Shown: one piece after another, positions 51,175-58,149 of the stretch | Position numbering within the stretch: the first letter of the stretch is position 1 | How the letters are laid out: every line of letters begins with the position of its first letter | Assembly: GCA_019634625.1 (NCBI GenBank) | Contig: JAHCBA010000042.1 | Span: 1 to 58,149 of the forward strand | Direction: 5' to 3' | From: Verrucomicrobiia bacterium | GTDB taxonomy: Bacteria > Verrucomicrobiota > Verrucomicrobiia > Limisphaerales > CAIMTB01 | Length of the DNA stretch: 58,149 nucleotides | Notes under the pieces: generated by a model | Told to the model about the DNA's origin: nothing | What the model saw: only the letters and a program-made list of their open reading frames with translations | Databases searched by the model: none | Position numbers and translations under genes: made by a program

Positions 51175-54100
51175 TCAGTCGAGGGGTTGGAGGAGGATTT
51201 CGCCGAGGTCGATCAGGGAGGGGTCGGAGTGTTCGGGGACGATAATGGGGGCAATGAGCATGGTGGGGATCGTGCCGGGACCGGGTTGGACCCCGGCGGG
51301 CAACAGGCCGGCCTGAACGTGGTAGCTGCCGGGCGGGACTTCGCCGGATTCCCAGCGCCGGTCGGAGGTGGGCGCGAGGGGGATATGGACGGCTCCCGCG
51401 AGAGCGGCGCGGATGTCCGGTTGCCGGGCCCAGCGCTGGAGGGCGTCCGGGTCCTGGCGGATGGCGGCTGGAGGAATGGGGGTCGCGGTGGCAAGGACGG
51501 CGAAGTGGAGGATGCCGTCCATGCCGGGAGGCAGGCGGAGGCCGAGGCGGACCAGGCGGTCGTTGAGGCCGAGTTCCACGCGGTGGGTTTCGCCGGGTTT
51601 CAAGTCGAGACGGCCGCGGGGCTTGTGGCCCCAGGAGGTGCGGCCCGGCGCATGAGAAGTTTCCAGCAATTGGATGAGCTGGAGGGGAACAGGGGGCGCG
51701 AGGGGGAAGGTGAAGCGGCCTTCGGCATCGCTCGACGGGCGGAAGCCTTCGAAGTCGAAGTCGGCCGCCTGGAGGGGCAGGTCCGGGAACGAAAGGGTGA
51801 ACAGCGCGTTGGAAGCGGGCTGCCCGCCCTGCCAGACGAGGCCCTCGATGCGGGCCCAGGGTTGAAGCCGGACTGTGGGGTCCCTGGAGAGGTCGGCGGG
51901 CTGGACCATGGCAAAGCCGACGGGATGCACGACCAGGACCCGGAGCACTTCGGGGTCCGGGGACCAGCGGAACTGTCCCTGGGCATCGGTGGCGAGGTGG
52001 GTGGTGAACCGGCGGTCGAGACGGCCGGGGAGCAGCTTCAGTTGGGCGCCTTCGGTGACCTGTCCGACGTCGGCGTCCGGCACGGGACGCTGGTCCGGTC
52101 CGAGTACGGTCACCTGGACAGTGGCGGCGGGTTCGAGGCGGATTTCGAGGGAGACGTCGCCTTCGTCGTGGGCGACGTGGCGGCTGACGAACGGGGCGTA
52201 GTCGTCGGCCTCGAACTTGAAGAGGTAACCTGGATTGGCCATGCCTCCGATGGCGGCCTCTTCCATGGCGTGGCGAAAGGTCCCGCCCTCGAAGTCCAGG
52301 AGGAACCGGTCAAGGGTGCTCCAGCGGGGCGAGCCGGAGGTATCCGGCCAGCCGACGGTCATGCGGAAGCCGGGGACGGGCTGGCCGGACGTGGCGTCGG
52401 TGACCGTGCCGGAGACGACGAGGGCGGGTGGAAGGACGACGACGTGTTCCTCTTCGGCCGGGCGCAGGGGAACGCTGCTGACGCGCATGTGGCCGCGCTT
52501 GTGGAAGTCGAACTGCATTTCGCGGTCCGGGGCGTCCCACCACACGACGCCGCCGAGGGCGTCGGTCAGGGGATTGAACTGAACCTGGATGGGAGGCGGA
52601 GGGGGGGTCTGACCTGGAGCTGTGTGCCGGGCGCCATGGTTGAAGATATCGAGCCAGACGTTGGCGCCTGGAACGGGATTGCCGGCCTGATCCACGACGC
52701 GAATGCGAAGGGGGCGTCCCCGATCAAGGACGAGGCGGACGGGTGGCGCGTCGGGGGCGAGTTCGGTTTCGAGGGTGGTGGGGGCGAAACCTTCTGCGGT
52801 GGCGGTGACGAAGTTGCCGCCGGGCCTGCAGCCGGGGATGGCGAAGGCTCCGTCGCGATCGGCGGTGGTTTCGCGGCTGCCGGATTCGCTGACACGTCCG
52901 ACCCGGACCGAGGCGCCCGGGACCGGGCGATCGTCGCGATCCACCACGATGCCGGTGACGGTCACGGCGCGGCCGAGTTGGAAGACCCAGGAACTGTCGC
53001 GCAGGCGGGTTTCGGCATCGGCGATGCGGTTGACGAAGATCATGGGGGACCCGACGTGGTCGGGATGACTGGCGCTGCCGTAGAGGTGGCGGAGCATGGA
53101 ACCGGCGATGCGTTGGATGCGCCAGCGACCGGCGGCATCGGTTTCGACTTCGATCCAGGAGAACTCGTGGTTTTCCGGACCGGGGCGGCGGGTGAGGTCG
53201 GATTCGTGATAGAATCCGACCTTGGCTCCGGCGACGGGGAGGCCATCGGCGTCGATGACGGTGCCGCCGATGGGCACGGCCCGTTCCAGGCGAAGGGTCC
53301 AGGCGGAGGGGATGGCGATGCCGCGGTCCGGGCGCCATTCGAGGCGGGTGTCGGCGAAGCCCTCGATGCGGGTGGTGAGCTGGAGCCAGGTGGTGCCTGG
53401 ATCGACTTCGACAAGGCACTCGCCGTGTTCGTCGCCGGTCAGGGAACGTCCCTGGAAGCGGGATTCACGCCAGCCGCGGTACTCGACCGGGGCGTTGGGG
53501 ATGGGAAGGCCGGTGTCGGCGGCGAGGAGGGTGAGGCGAAGGTGGGAGTCCGATGCGGGCGCGGTCGGGGAGGAGGCGGCCGAGGTTGCGAAGGCCTCTG
53601 TGTCGGGCGTGACCCGGGCCTGTGGGGGCTGGGCCGTGTCGGGGGCGGTTCCCGGACGGCCGAGGATGGCATTCGGGGCGGGGGTTGAGGAGGGAACGTC
53701 GGAATCGGACGTCCGGAACCAGGTGAGGGTGGCGACGGTGGCCACGGTGACGACACCGGCGGCGAGGAACCCCTTGAAGGGGAGGCTGGCGAGCCAGGAG
53801 AGAAGTCCGGTGGTGGCGGGGACGAGGGCTTGAGGCTGGGTTCGGGCGAGGTGACTGGCCGCGGGGGCGAGGGCGGTTCCCCAATCGGGCGGGGCGGCAA
53901 CGATCGCGCGTTCGGCCAGGAGCCCGGCGAGCAGCGGGACGGAGAGGGTGACGCCGCGGGTGACGAGGAGGGAACGCAGGCGTTCGAGGGCGCGACTGAC
54001 CCGCTTTTGGGCGGTGTCGTCGCTGATGCCGAGGGCGGCCCCGACGGCGCGGAAATCGAGGCGTTCGTAAAAGCGGAGGAGGATGGCATGGCGATCGGCG

Positions 54101-54501
54101 GGGCCGAGTTCCTGGATGGCTTCATCGAGGACGGGGGCGAGCTGAGGCCAGGCGGCGTCGGGGGAGGGTTCGGGGGCATCCATGGTGGTGGCGAGGCGCT
54201 CGCGGGTTTGGCGGCGTTGTTCGGCCCGACGGACGTTGGAGGCGACGAAGCAGGTGTGGCGATGGAGCCAGGCGGCGAGGTGTCCCTCGTCGGCGACGTT
54301 TGGGGCGCGGCGCGCGACGGCCTGACGGGCGAGGTCGGCGAACACGGTCTGGGCGATGTCCCTGGCGAGATGCAGGTCGCCATGGACGCGGCGAAGGGCG
54401 ACGGAATGGACAAGGTCGAGGTAGCGGCCGACGAGGTCGGCGAAGGCGGCCTCGGAGCCGAGTTCGGCGTAATCGTGCAGCAGTTGGTCGGCGGTCTTCA
54501 T
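51175..54501 (-). CDS. ECF sigma factor fused to a membrane span and large carboxypeptidase-regulatory-like repeats
   Basis: An 1108-residue protein. Residues ~1-185 are an ECF sigma factor: sigma-2 (DLVGRYLDLVHSVALRRVHG, DLHLARDIAQTVFADLAR) and sigma-4 (LGPADRHAILLRFYERLDFR, AVGAALGISDDTAQKRVSRA). A span at ~243-262 (GFLAAGVVTVATVATLTWF) follows, then a Pro/Ser/Thr linker. From ~320 to the end come repeated beta-sandwich modules of the carboxypeptidase-regulatory-like type (VTGIVVDRDDRPVPGASVRV, VVSGTVTDATSGQPVPGFRM, IRVVDQAGNPVPGANVWLD). The sigma part would be in the cytoplasm and the repeats outside. Sigma factors with such tails are known in Planctomycetota and Verrucomicrobiota; no separate anti-sigma gene is adjacent. 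Confidence 0.88.
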   Translation of the reverse strand: MKTADQLLHDYAELGSEAAFADLVGRYLDLVHSVALRRVHGDLHLARDIAQTVFADLARQAVARRAPNVADEGHLAAWLHRHTCFVASNVRRAEQRRQTRERLATTMDAPEPSPDAAWPQLAPVLDEAIQELGPADRHAILLRFYERLDFRAVGAALGISDDTAQKRVSRALERLRSLLVTRGVTLSVPLLAGLLAERAIVAAPPDWGTALAPAASHLARTQPQALVPATTGLLSWLASLPFKGFLAAGVVTVATVATLTWFRTSDSDVPSSTPAPNAILGRPGTAPDTAQPPQARVTPDTEAFATSAASSPTAPASDSHLRLTLLAADTGLPIPNAPVEYRGWRESRFQGRSLTGDEHGECLVEVDPGTTWLQLTTRIEGFADTRLEWRPDRGIAIPSAWTLRLERAVPIGGTVIDADGLPVAGAKVGFYHESDLTRRPGPENHEFSWIEVETDAAGRWRIQRIAGSMLRHLYGSASHPDHVGSPMIFVNRIADAETRLRDSSWVFQLGRAVTVTGIVVDRDDRPVPGASVRVGRVSESGSRETTADRDGAFAIPGCRPGGNFVTATAEGFAPTTLETELAPDAPPVRLVLDRGRPLRIRVVDQAGNPVPGANVWLDIFNHGARHTAPGQTPPPPPIQVQFNPLTDALGGVVWWDAPDREMQFDFHKRGHMRVSSVPLRPAEEEHVVVLPPALVVSGTVTDATSGQPVPGFRMTVGWPDTSGSPRWSTLDRFLLDFEGGTFRHAMEEAAIGGMANPGYLFKFEADDYAPFVSRHVAHDEGDVSLEIRLEPAATVQVTVLGPDQRPVPDADVGQVTEGAQLKLLPGRLDRRFTTHLATDAQGQFRWSPDPEVLRVLVVHPVGFAMVQPADLSRDPTVRLQPWARIEGLVWQGGQPASNALFTLSFPDLPLQAADFDFEGFRPSSDAEGRFTFPLAPPVPLQLIQLLETSHAPGRTSWGHKPRGRLDLKPGETHRVELGLNDRLVRLGLRLPPGMDGILHFAVLATATPIPPAAIRQDPDALQRWARQPDIRAALAGAVHIPLAPTSDRRWESGEVPPGSYHVQAGLLPAGVQPGPGTIPTMLIAPIIVPEHSDPSLIDLGEILLQPLD

Positions 54502-54582
54502 GCGATATCACTTCTATAAAGCCGGCGGGGGGCGAAATCCGACAGCGGTGGGTGCGCCCATTTCTGGAGCCGACGGGTATTG

Positions 54583-54740
54583 GTGCATCCCGGAGTTGTG
54601 GGTGAGGAGGCAGCGAATCGGAGGGACGAGCTCCGCGAGTCCTCAACCCAACGCGCCACACCGTTGCGGCCTCGTGGAACTCGGCCCTCCGAAGCAAGGC
54701 CTGGCGAAGTTTGCACCTCTCCCCACAACTCAGGAAGCAT
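54583..54740 (+). repeat. ~160-bp dispersed inverted-end repeat, copy D
   Basis: It starts GTGCATCCCGGAGTTGTGGG and ends near CACAACTCAGGAAGCAT, with all shared inner blocks. It is the copy closest to copy A (reverse orientation) and lies in the 323-base gap between the divergent ECF-fusion and cydA genes. That gap otherwise shows no clear promoter. Confidence 0.8.
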
Positions 54741-54824
54741 GGGACGGGTATTGAGCGGCCGGCGGGGGCCGGGGTACACTCGGGCATGACGACGAGGGTG
54801 GTCTTTGCGGAGGCGCGTTGAGCG

Positions 54825-56153
54825 ATGGACGCCTTCGTGCTTTCCCGGATCCAGTTCGCGGCGAACATCACGTTCCACATTCTTTTTCCGAGCATCACCA
54901 TCGCGCTGGGGTGGGTGTTGCTGTTCTTCAAGTGGCGGTACTGGAGGACGGGGGAGGATCATTGGATGGCGTTGTACTTCTTCTTCACCAAGGTCTTCGC
55001 CTTGAGCTTCAGTCTGGGCGTGGTGAGCGGGGTCACCATGTCGTTTCAGTTCGGCACCAACTGGCCGGGGTACATGAACACCGTCGGGAACATCGCCGGG
55101 CCGCTGCTGGCGTACGAGGTGCTGACGGCCTTTTTCCTCGAGGCGACCTTTCTTGGCGTGATGCTCTTCGGGTTTCGCCGGGTGCCCGCGTGGGTGCACA
55201 CGGGAGCGACGGCGCTGGTCGCGGTGGGAACGACGTTGTCGGCCTTCTGGATCCTCGCGCTCAACAGCTGGATGCACACGCCGACCGGGCATGCGATGGT
55301 CGATGGGGTGGCCCACGCCCGGGACTGGTGGGCGGTGGTTTTCAATCCGTCGATGCCGTACCGCCTGGTCCATTCGCTGCTGGCCTCCGGGCTGACGGTG
55401 GCCTTTCTCGGGGCGGGCCTGATGGCCTATCGGCAGCTTCGGGGCGATTTCAGCGCGGCGGCCCGTTCCGGCCTGCGGTTCTTTCTGATCCTGGCTGCGG
55501 TGCTGGCACCCTTGCAGATGGTTTCCGGGGATCTGCACGGGGTGAACACGCGGGACCATCAGCCCCAGAAGCTGGCGGCCATGGAGGGCCTTTGGGAAGG
55601 CGGGACCGGGGTGCCGCTGGTGCTTTTCGCCCTGCCCGACGGACAGGCCCGGACGAACCGGTGGGAGGTGGCCCTCCCCAAGCTGGGCAGCCTCATCGTC
55701 ACGCGGGATCTGAACGGGCATGTCGAGGGACTGAATGCGTTCGAGGGCGAGCATCCCCCGGTCATGCCCGTATTCTGGAGTTTCCGTGTCATGGTGGGCG
55801 TCGGGCTCCTGATGCTGGGCGTGGCGGCGTGGGCGGTGTGGAGGCTGGTGCGTCGCCGGGCGTTTCCGGCCGGGTTCCTGAAGCTTCTGGTGGGGATGAC
55901 CTTTGCCGGGTGGGTGGCGACGGTGGCGGGCTGGTATGTCACGGAGATCGGGCGGCAACCCTGGCTGGTGCAGGGGATCCTCCGGGCTGCGGACGCGGTG
56001 GGGGATGTGCCGCCGTCCCATGTGGGGCTGACGCTGACGGCGTACCTGGTGACGTATGTCTTCCTGCTGCTGGCGTATCTCGGGGCGCTGTTCCATCTGG
56101 CCCGCCAGGCGATTCCAAAGCCGGCCGGACCCCAACCTTCCGCTGCGTCATGA
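54825..56153 (+). CDS. cydA: Cytochrome bd quinol oxidase subunit I
   Basis: A 442-residue membrane protein with nine or so spans. FVLSRIQFAANITFHILFPS has the heme b595 ligand His18; GWYVTEIGRQPWLVQG is the classic CydA signature. The Q-loop between TM6 and TM7 (GDLHGVNTRDHQPQKLAAMEG region) is of the short type, as in CIO/short-loop oxidases. It reduces O2 to water with quinol, with high O2 affinity in many bacteria. cydB follows with an ATGA overlap. Confidence 0.95.
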   Translation: MDAFVLSRIQFAANITFHILFPSITIALGWVLLFFKWRYWRTGEDHWMALYFFFTKVFALSFSLGVVSGVTMSFQFGTNWPGYMNTVGNIAGPLLAYEVLTAFFLEATFLGVMLFGFRRVPAWVHTGATALVAVGTTLSAFWILALNSWMHTPTGHAMVDGVAHARDWWAVVFNPSMPYRLVHSLLASGLTVAFLGAGLMAYRQLRGDFSAAARSGLRFFLILAAVLAPLQMVSGDLHGVNTRDHQPQKLAAMEGLWEGGTGVPLVLFALPDGQARTNRWEVALPKLGSLIVTRDLNGHVEGLNAFEGEHPPVMPVFWSFRVMVGVGLLMLGVAAWAVWRLVRRRAFPAGFLKLLVGMTFAGWVATVAGWYVTEIGRQPWLVQGILRAADAVGDVPPSHVGLTLTAYLVTYVFLLLAYLGALFHLARQAIPKPAGPQPSAAS

Positions 56154-57160
56154 ACGCCGACCCGGACCATGGCACCTGGTTGCCGTATGCCTTCGCCCTG
56201 CTGATCGGGCTGTCGATGCTCCTGTACGCGATTCTCGACGGGTACGATCTCGGGGTGGGGATGTTGTCGCGGCGGGTTGGCCGGAGTGAACGGGACCGGA
56301 TGATCGGGGCGATCGGGCCGTTCTGGGACGCCAACGAAACGTGGCTGGTGCTGGGGGTTGGCCTGTTGCTGGTGGCGTTCCCGGCCGCGCACGGGATTGT
56401 TCTGAGCGAGTTGTATCTGCCGGTGGCGGTGATGATCGTCGGGCTGATCTTCCGTGGCGTTTCCTTCGACTTCCGGAAGAAGGTGCCCGCCTGGCGCCAG
56501 GAACGGTGGGACCGGGCGTTCTTCATCGGTTCGCTGGTGGTGGCGTTGAGCCAGGGCTACATGGTGGGCCGGTTCATGACGGGGATGCAGCCGGGACTCG
56601 CGAGCCACTGTTTTGCGGCCTTCTTCGGGGTGCTGGTGGTTGCCGGCTACGGCCTGATGGGGGCCACCTGGCTGATATTGAAGTGCGACGGCGCCCTTCA
56701 GCGCCGGGCGATCGGATGGGCGCGCCGGGCGATCTGGGCGATGGTGGCAGGAGCGCTTCTGAGCAGCCTGATCGCCCCGATCCTCGACACCCGGATCTAC
56801 GACCGGATGTTCGCTTTTCCCGAAGTCACCCTGCTCGTTGCCATGCCCCTGATCTCGATTGCCCTGACGACGATCATGCATTTCCTGCTGGGCATCCTGC
56901 CATTGCCGGAGGATCGCCTGGCGTGGATGCCGTTCGGGATCGCCGTGCTGATCTTCGTGCTCGGGTTCCTCGGGCTGGTGTACAGCTTCTACCCGTACAT
57001 CATCCCCGGCCGGCTGCGGATCGCGGACGCCGCCGCCGCGCCCGAATCACTGCGGATCATCTTCATCGGCACCATCATCGTGCTGCCGTTCCTCATGGGC
57101 TACACTGCGCTCGCCTATCGGATCTTTCGGGGGAAGGCCACGGATCTCTCGTACGATTGA
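56150..57160 (+). CDS. cydB: Cytochrome bd quinol oxidase subunit II
   Basis: A 336-residue membrane protein. LYAILDGYDLGVGML and GPFWDANETWLVLGVGLLLV are standard CydB blocks; LPVAVMIVGLIFRGVSFDFR and SFYPYIIPGRLRI follow. It forms the heterodimer with CydA. The start is fixed by the 4-base overlap with the cydA stop. No cydX- or cydDC-like gene follows. Confidence 0.95.
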   Translation: MNADPDHGTWLPYAFALLIGLSMLLYAILDGYDLGVGMLSRRVGRSERDRMIGAIGPFWDANETWLVLGVGLLLVAFPAAHGIVLSELYLPVAVMIVGLIFRGVSFDFRKKVPAWRQERWDRAFFIGSLVVALSQGYMVGRFMTGMQPGLASHCFAAFFGVLVVAGYGLMGATWLILKCDGALQRRAIGWARRAIWAMVAGALLSSLIAPILDTRIYDRMFAFPEVTLLVAMPLISIALTTIMHFLLGILPLPEDRLAWMPFGIAVLIFVLGFLGLVYSFYPYIIPGRLRIADAAAAPESLRIIFIGTIIVLPFLMGYTALAYRIFRGKATDLSYD

Positions 57161-57279
57161 TGGAGGGCGGACCCAGAACGGATGAAGCTTTTCGGATTGG
57201 GGCGACACGAATCGGCCTCCAGCCCTGAACGTGTCTTCGTGAACGTGTCTTCGGTTCTGACCCTTGGGGCCCCGCCGGC

Positions 57280-57297
57280 CCCACCTCCGGAGGTGGG
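57280..57297. other. Perfect 18-bp palindrome after cydB
   Basis: CCCACCTCCGGAGGTGGG, about 120 bases past the cydB stop and without a T run. Just before it GAACGTGTCTTC occurs twice (57229-57252). It may be a protein-binding site or a weak terminator stem; the rest of 57161-57397 shows nothing clear. Confidence 0.4.
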
Positions 57298-57397
57298 TCA
57301 TTACCCTCAACCTCCGCCGAATGGGCCCCGCATGATGCGGCCATCGAGCCCCCACAACGCCTCAACGGTTCGGTGGAGCGCAATGTTGTTGGCTGCA

Positions 57398-57727
57398 CTA
57401 CTGGATCTCAACCAAAGCATCACCTTTCGAAATAAATCGAAATGCCTCGTCGAGGTGGTCGGCGAGAATCCGCTTGAGCACAGCTTCGGAAGTGTTCCCG
57501 CACCGAAGCCAGATGATTGCGGGCGGAGATCCAAGGCGACCGACCAGGTCAATGAAATCCTTGTCTTTGGTCAAATTGATCGCGCCAGCTTGTCTGGCTC
57601 GGTCGAAGACCTCCTCATCATCAGCGTCTCGAAGCCCAAGGTCTCGGAGCGCTCGAGCGTCATGCCCGAGGCTTTCCTGAATCCATTGGGCGATGCCTGG
57701 GGAGAGATGAGCATCGAGCCAAATCAT
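57398..57727 (-). CDS. DUF5615 PIN-like toxin
   Basis: A 109-residue PIN-like protein. MIWLDAHLSPGIAQWIQESL carries the first acidic residue (D5), RDADDEEVFDRAR the central ones and LTKDKDFIDLV the last pair; PPAIIWLRCGNTS closes the fold. This is the layout of DUF5615 proteins, putative RNases found behind DUF433 antitoxins. The start overlaps the antitoxin stop by 4 bases (ATGA). Confidence 0.86.
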   Translation of the reverse strand: MIWLDAHLSPGIAQWIQESLGHDARALRDLGLRDADDEEVFDRARQAGAINLTKDKDFIDLVGRLGSPPAIIWLRCGNTSEAVLKRILADHLDEAFRFISKGDALVEIQ

Positions 57728-57948
57728 GCCGCGATTACGGGGTGGTCGATGCCTCTCCTGGCATAGGTGATGGAAGCGGTGATGTCTTCCCGTTCCAAAT
57801 CGGGCATCTCATCCAGGATCTGATCAAAACTCAGCCCGGCAGCGAGCAGGTCAAGAACGTCTGTCACGCGAATTCTCATTCCGCGAATACAGGGCCGTCC
57901 CCCACACTGCCGGGGATTGATCGTGATTCTTGGTTGCTCCGCACTCAT
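57724..57948 (-). CDS. DUF433 antitoxin
   Basis: A 74-residue protein of the DUF433 family: ITINPRQCGGRPCIRGMRIR, then VTDVLDLLAAGLSFDQILDE and LEREDITASITYARRG, a winged helix-like DNA-binding core. It precedes and overlaps the DUF5615 PIN-like gene, the usual order for this type II toxin-antitoxin pair, and would neutralise it and repress the shared promoter. Confidence 0.88.
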   Translation of the reverse strand: MSAEQPRITINPRQCGGRPCIRGMRIRVTDVLDLLAAGLSFDQILDEMPDLEREDITASITYARRGIDHPVIAA

Positions 57949-58149
57949 CCCACAAGGCTAGCGCATGATCCCAGACGGTCGATTCAATTCTTCAGCCAAC
58001 GTCGAGGTGAGGGAACTCTGGCGGGAGACCATGGCAGCCGGGAGTCAACACTCAACCCTCTGGGATCAAAGCCGAGCTACGCGCCGGGCACCGGTTCCCT
58101 CGACCGACTGTTGGGCATTCCCATCATAGTCGCATCCGGTCATTCCAAC
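57949..58149. other. Window end, nothing recognised
   Basis: 201 bases upstream of the antitoxin start. The pair's promoter should lie here, but I see no clear -35/-10 elements or inverted operator. Confidence 0.3.

Noticed and set aside
57320-57395. Second attC-like site after the DUF5615 gene (AACGCCTCAA ... GTTGTTGG)
   Set aside because: The outer boxes look vaguely right but there is no L''/L' stem with an extrahelical base, and the R' box does not fit GTTRRRY. Too weak to call.

Overview
The window looks like a chromosomal segment of a GC-rich, free-living Gram-negative bacterium of the Verrucomicrobiota, probably near the Pedosphaera/Limisphaerales group. This is inferred from gene content: orphan ADOP-type permeases, ankyrin proteins, large secreted repeat proteins with Ig-like and Ca-loop modules, an ECF sigma factor with a membrane anchor and carboxypeptidase-regulatory-like repeats, DUF4252/DUF5069/DUF6370-type proteins, and a tmRNA tag ending in ALAA. 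No rRNA or other species-level marker is present, so the taxonomic call is soft.

Layout. 0.3-5.2 kb: a DUF962/Mpo1-like membrane protein and a lipid corner (class III PLP enzyme, phosphatidylserine decarboxylase, PmtA-like methyltransferase). 5.4-18.1 kb: a patchwork of two full-length ADOP permeases, one shortened by an internal deletion, and at least three ADOP remnants. These are interleaved with two ankyrin proteins, an ankyrin tail fragment, two truncated VOC-fold fragments and a methyltransferase, often joined by ATGA stop/start overlaps. 18.1-22.1 kb: a 1321-residue secreted repeat protein. 22.2-24.8 kb (minus strand): a small cassette-type ORF ending inside an integron attC site, then a c-type-heme lipoprotein, a broken doxX, an APC permease and a tiny antitoxin-like ORF. 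25.0-28.9 kb: a carbamoyltransferase, SxtJ, DUF5989 and HAD module, with a divergent TIGR02466 oxygenase.

28.9-37.2 kb is mostly housekeeping: ispA, rpoZ, smpB, a DUF4252 protein, an SbtA-like bicarbonate transporter with its PII-like SbtB partner, tmRNA, a TPR membrane protein, a GT4 glycosyltransferase and DUF5069. 37.2-41.4 kb holds several intergenic repeats, an HTH-metallo-beta-lactamase fusion, a small secreted Cys protein, a Tat-exported Rieske protein and folE2. 41.4-50.8 kb: a secreted endonuclease/phosphatase-fold protein, proB-mazG, an N-terminal half of carB followed by glycerate kinase, a secreted protein, tRNA-Pro(GGG), rsmI and an MFS transporter. 51.2-57.9 kb: the ECF sigma fusion, cydAB (cytochrome bd) and a DUF433/DUF5615 toxin-antitoxin pair.

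Dispersed repeats are a strong theme. One is a ~160-bp inverted-repeat family with four copies. Another is an IS5-like MITE (GAGCCTGTCTGAAAACTGG ends, TNA duplications) whose two clear copies sit exactly at stop codons, with a probable relic at 4.47 kb. There are also a 124-bp tandem array carrying a palindrome, and a cluster of GTCAACAA...GAACCTGACGATATAT repeats. No phage, CRISPR array or complete insertion sequence was found.
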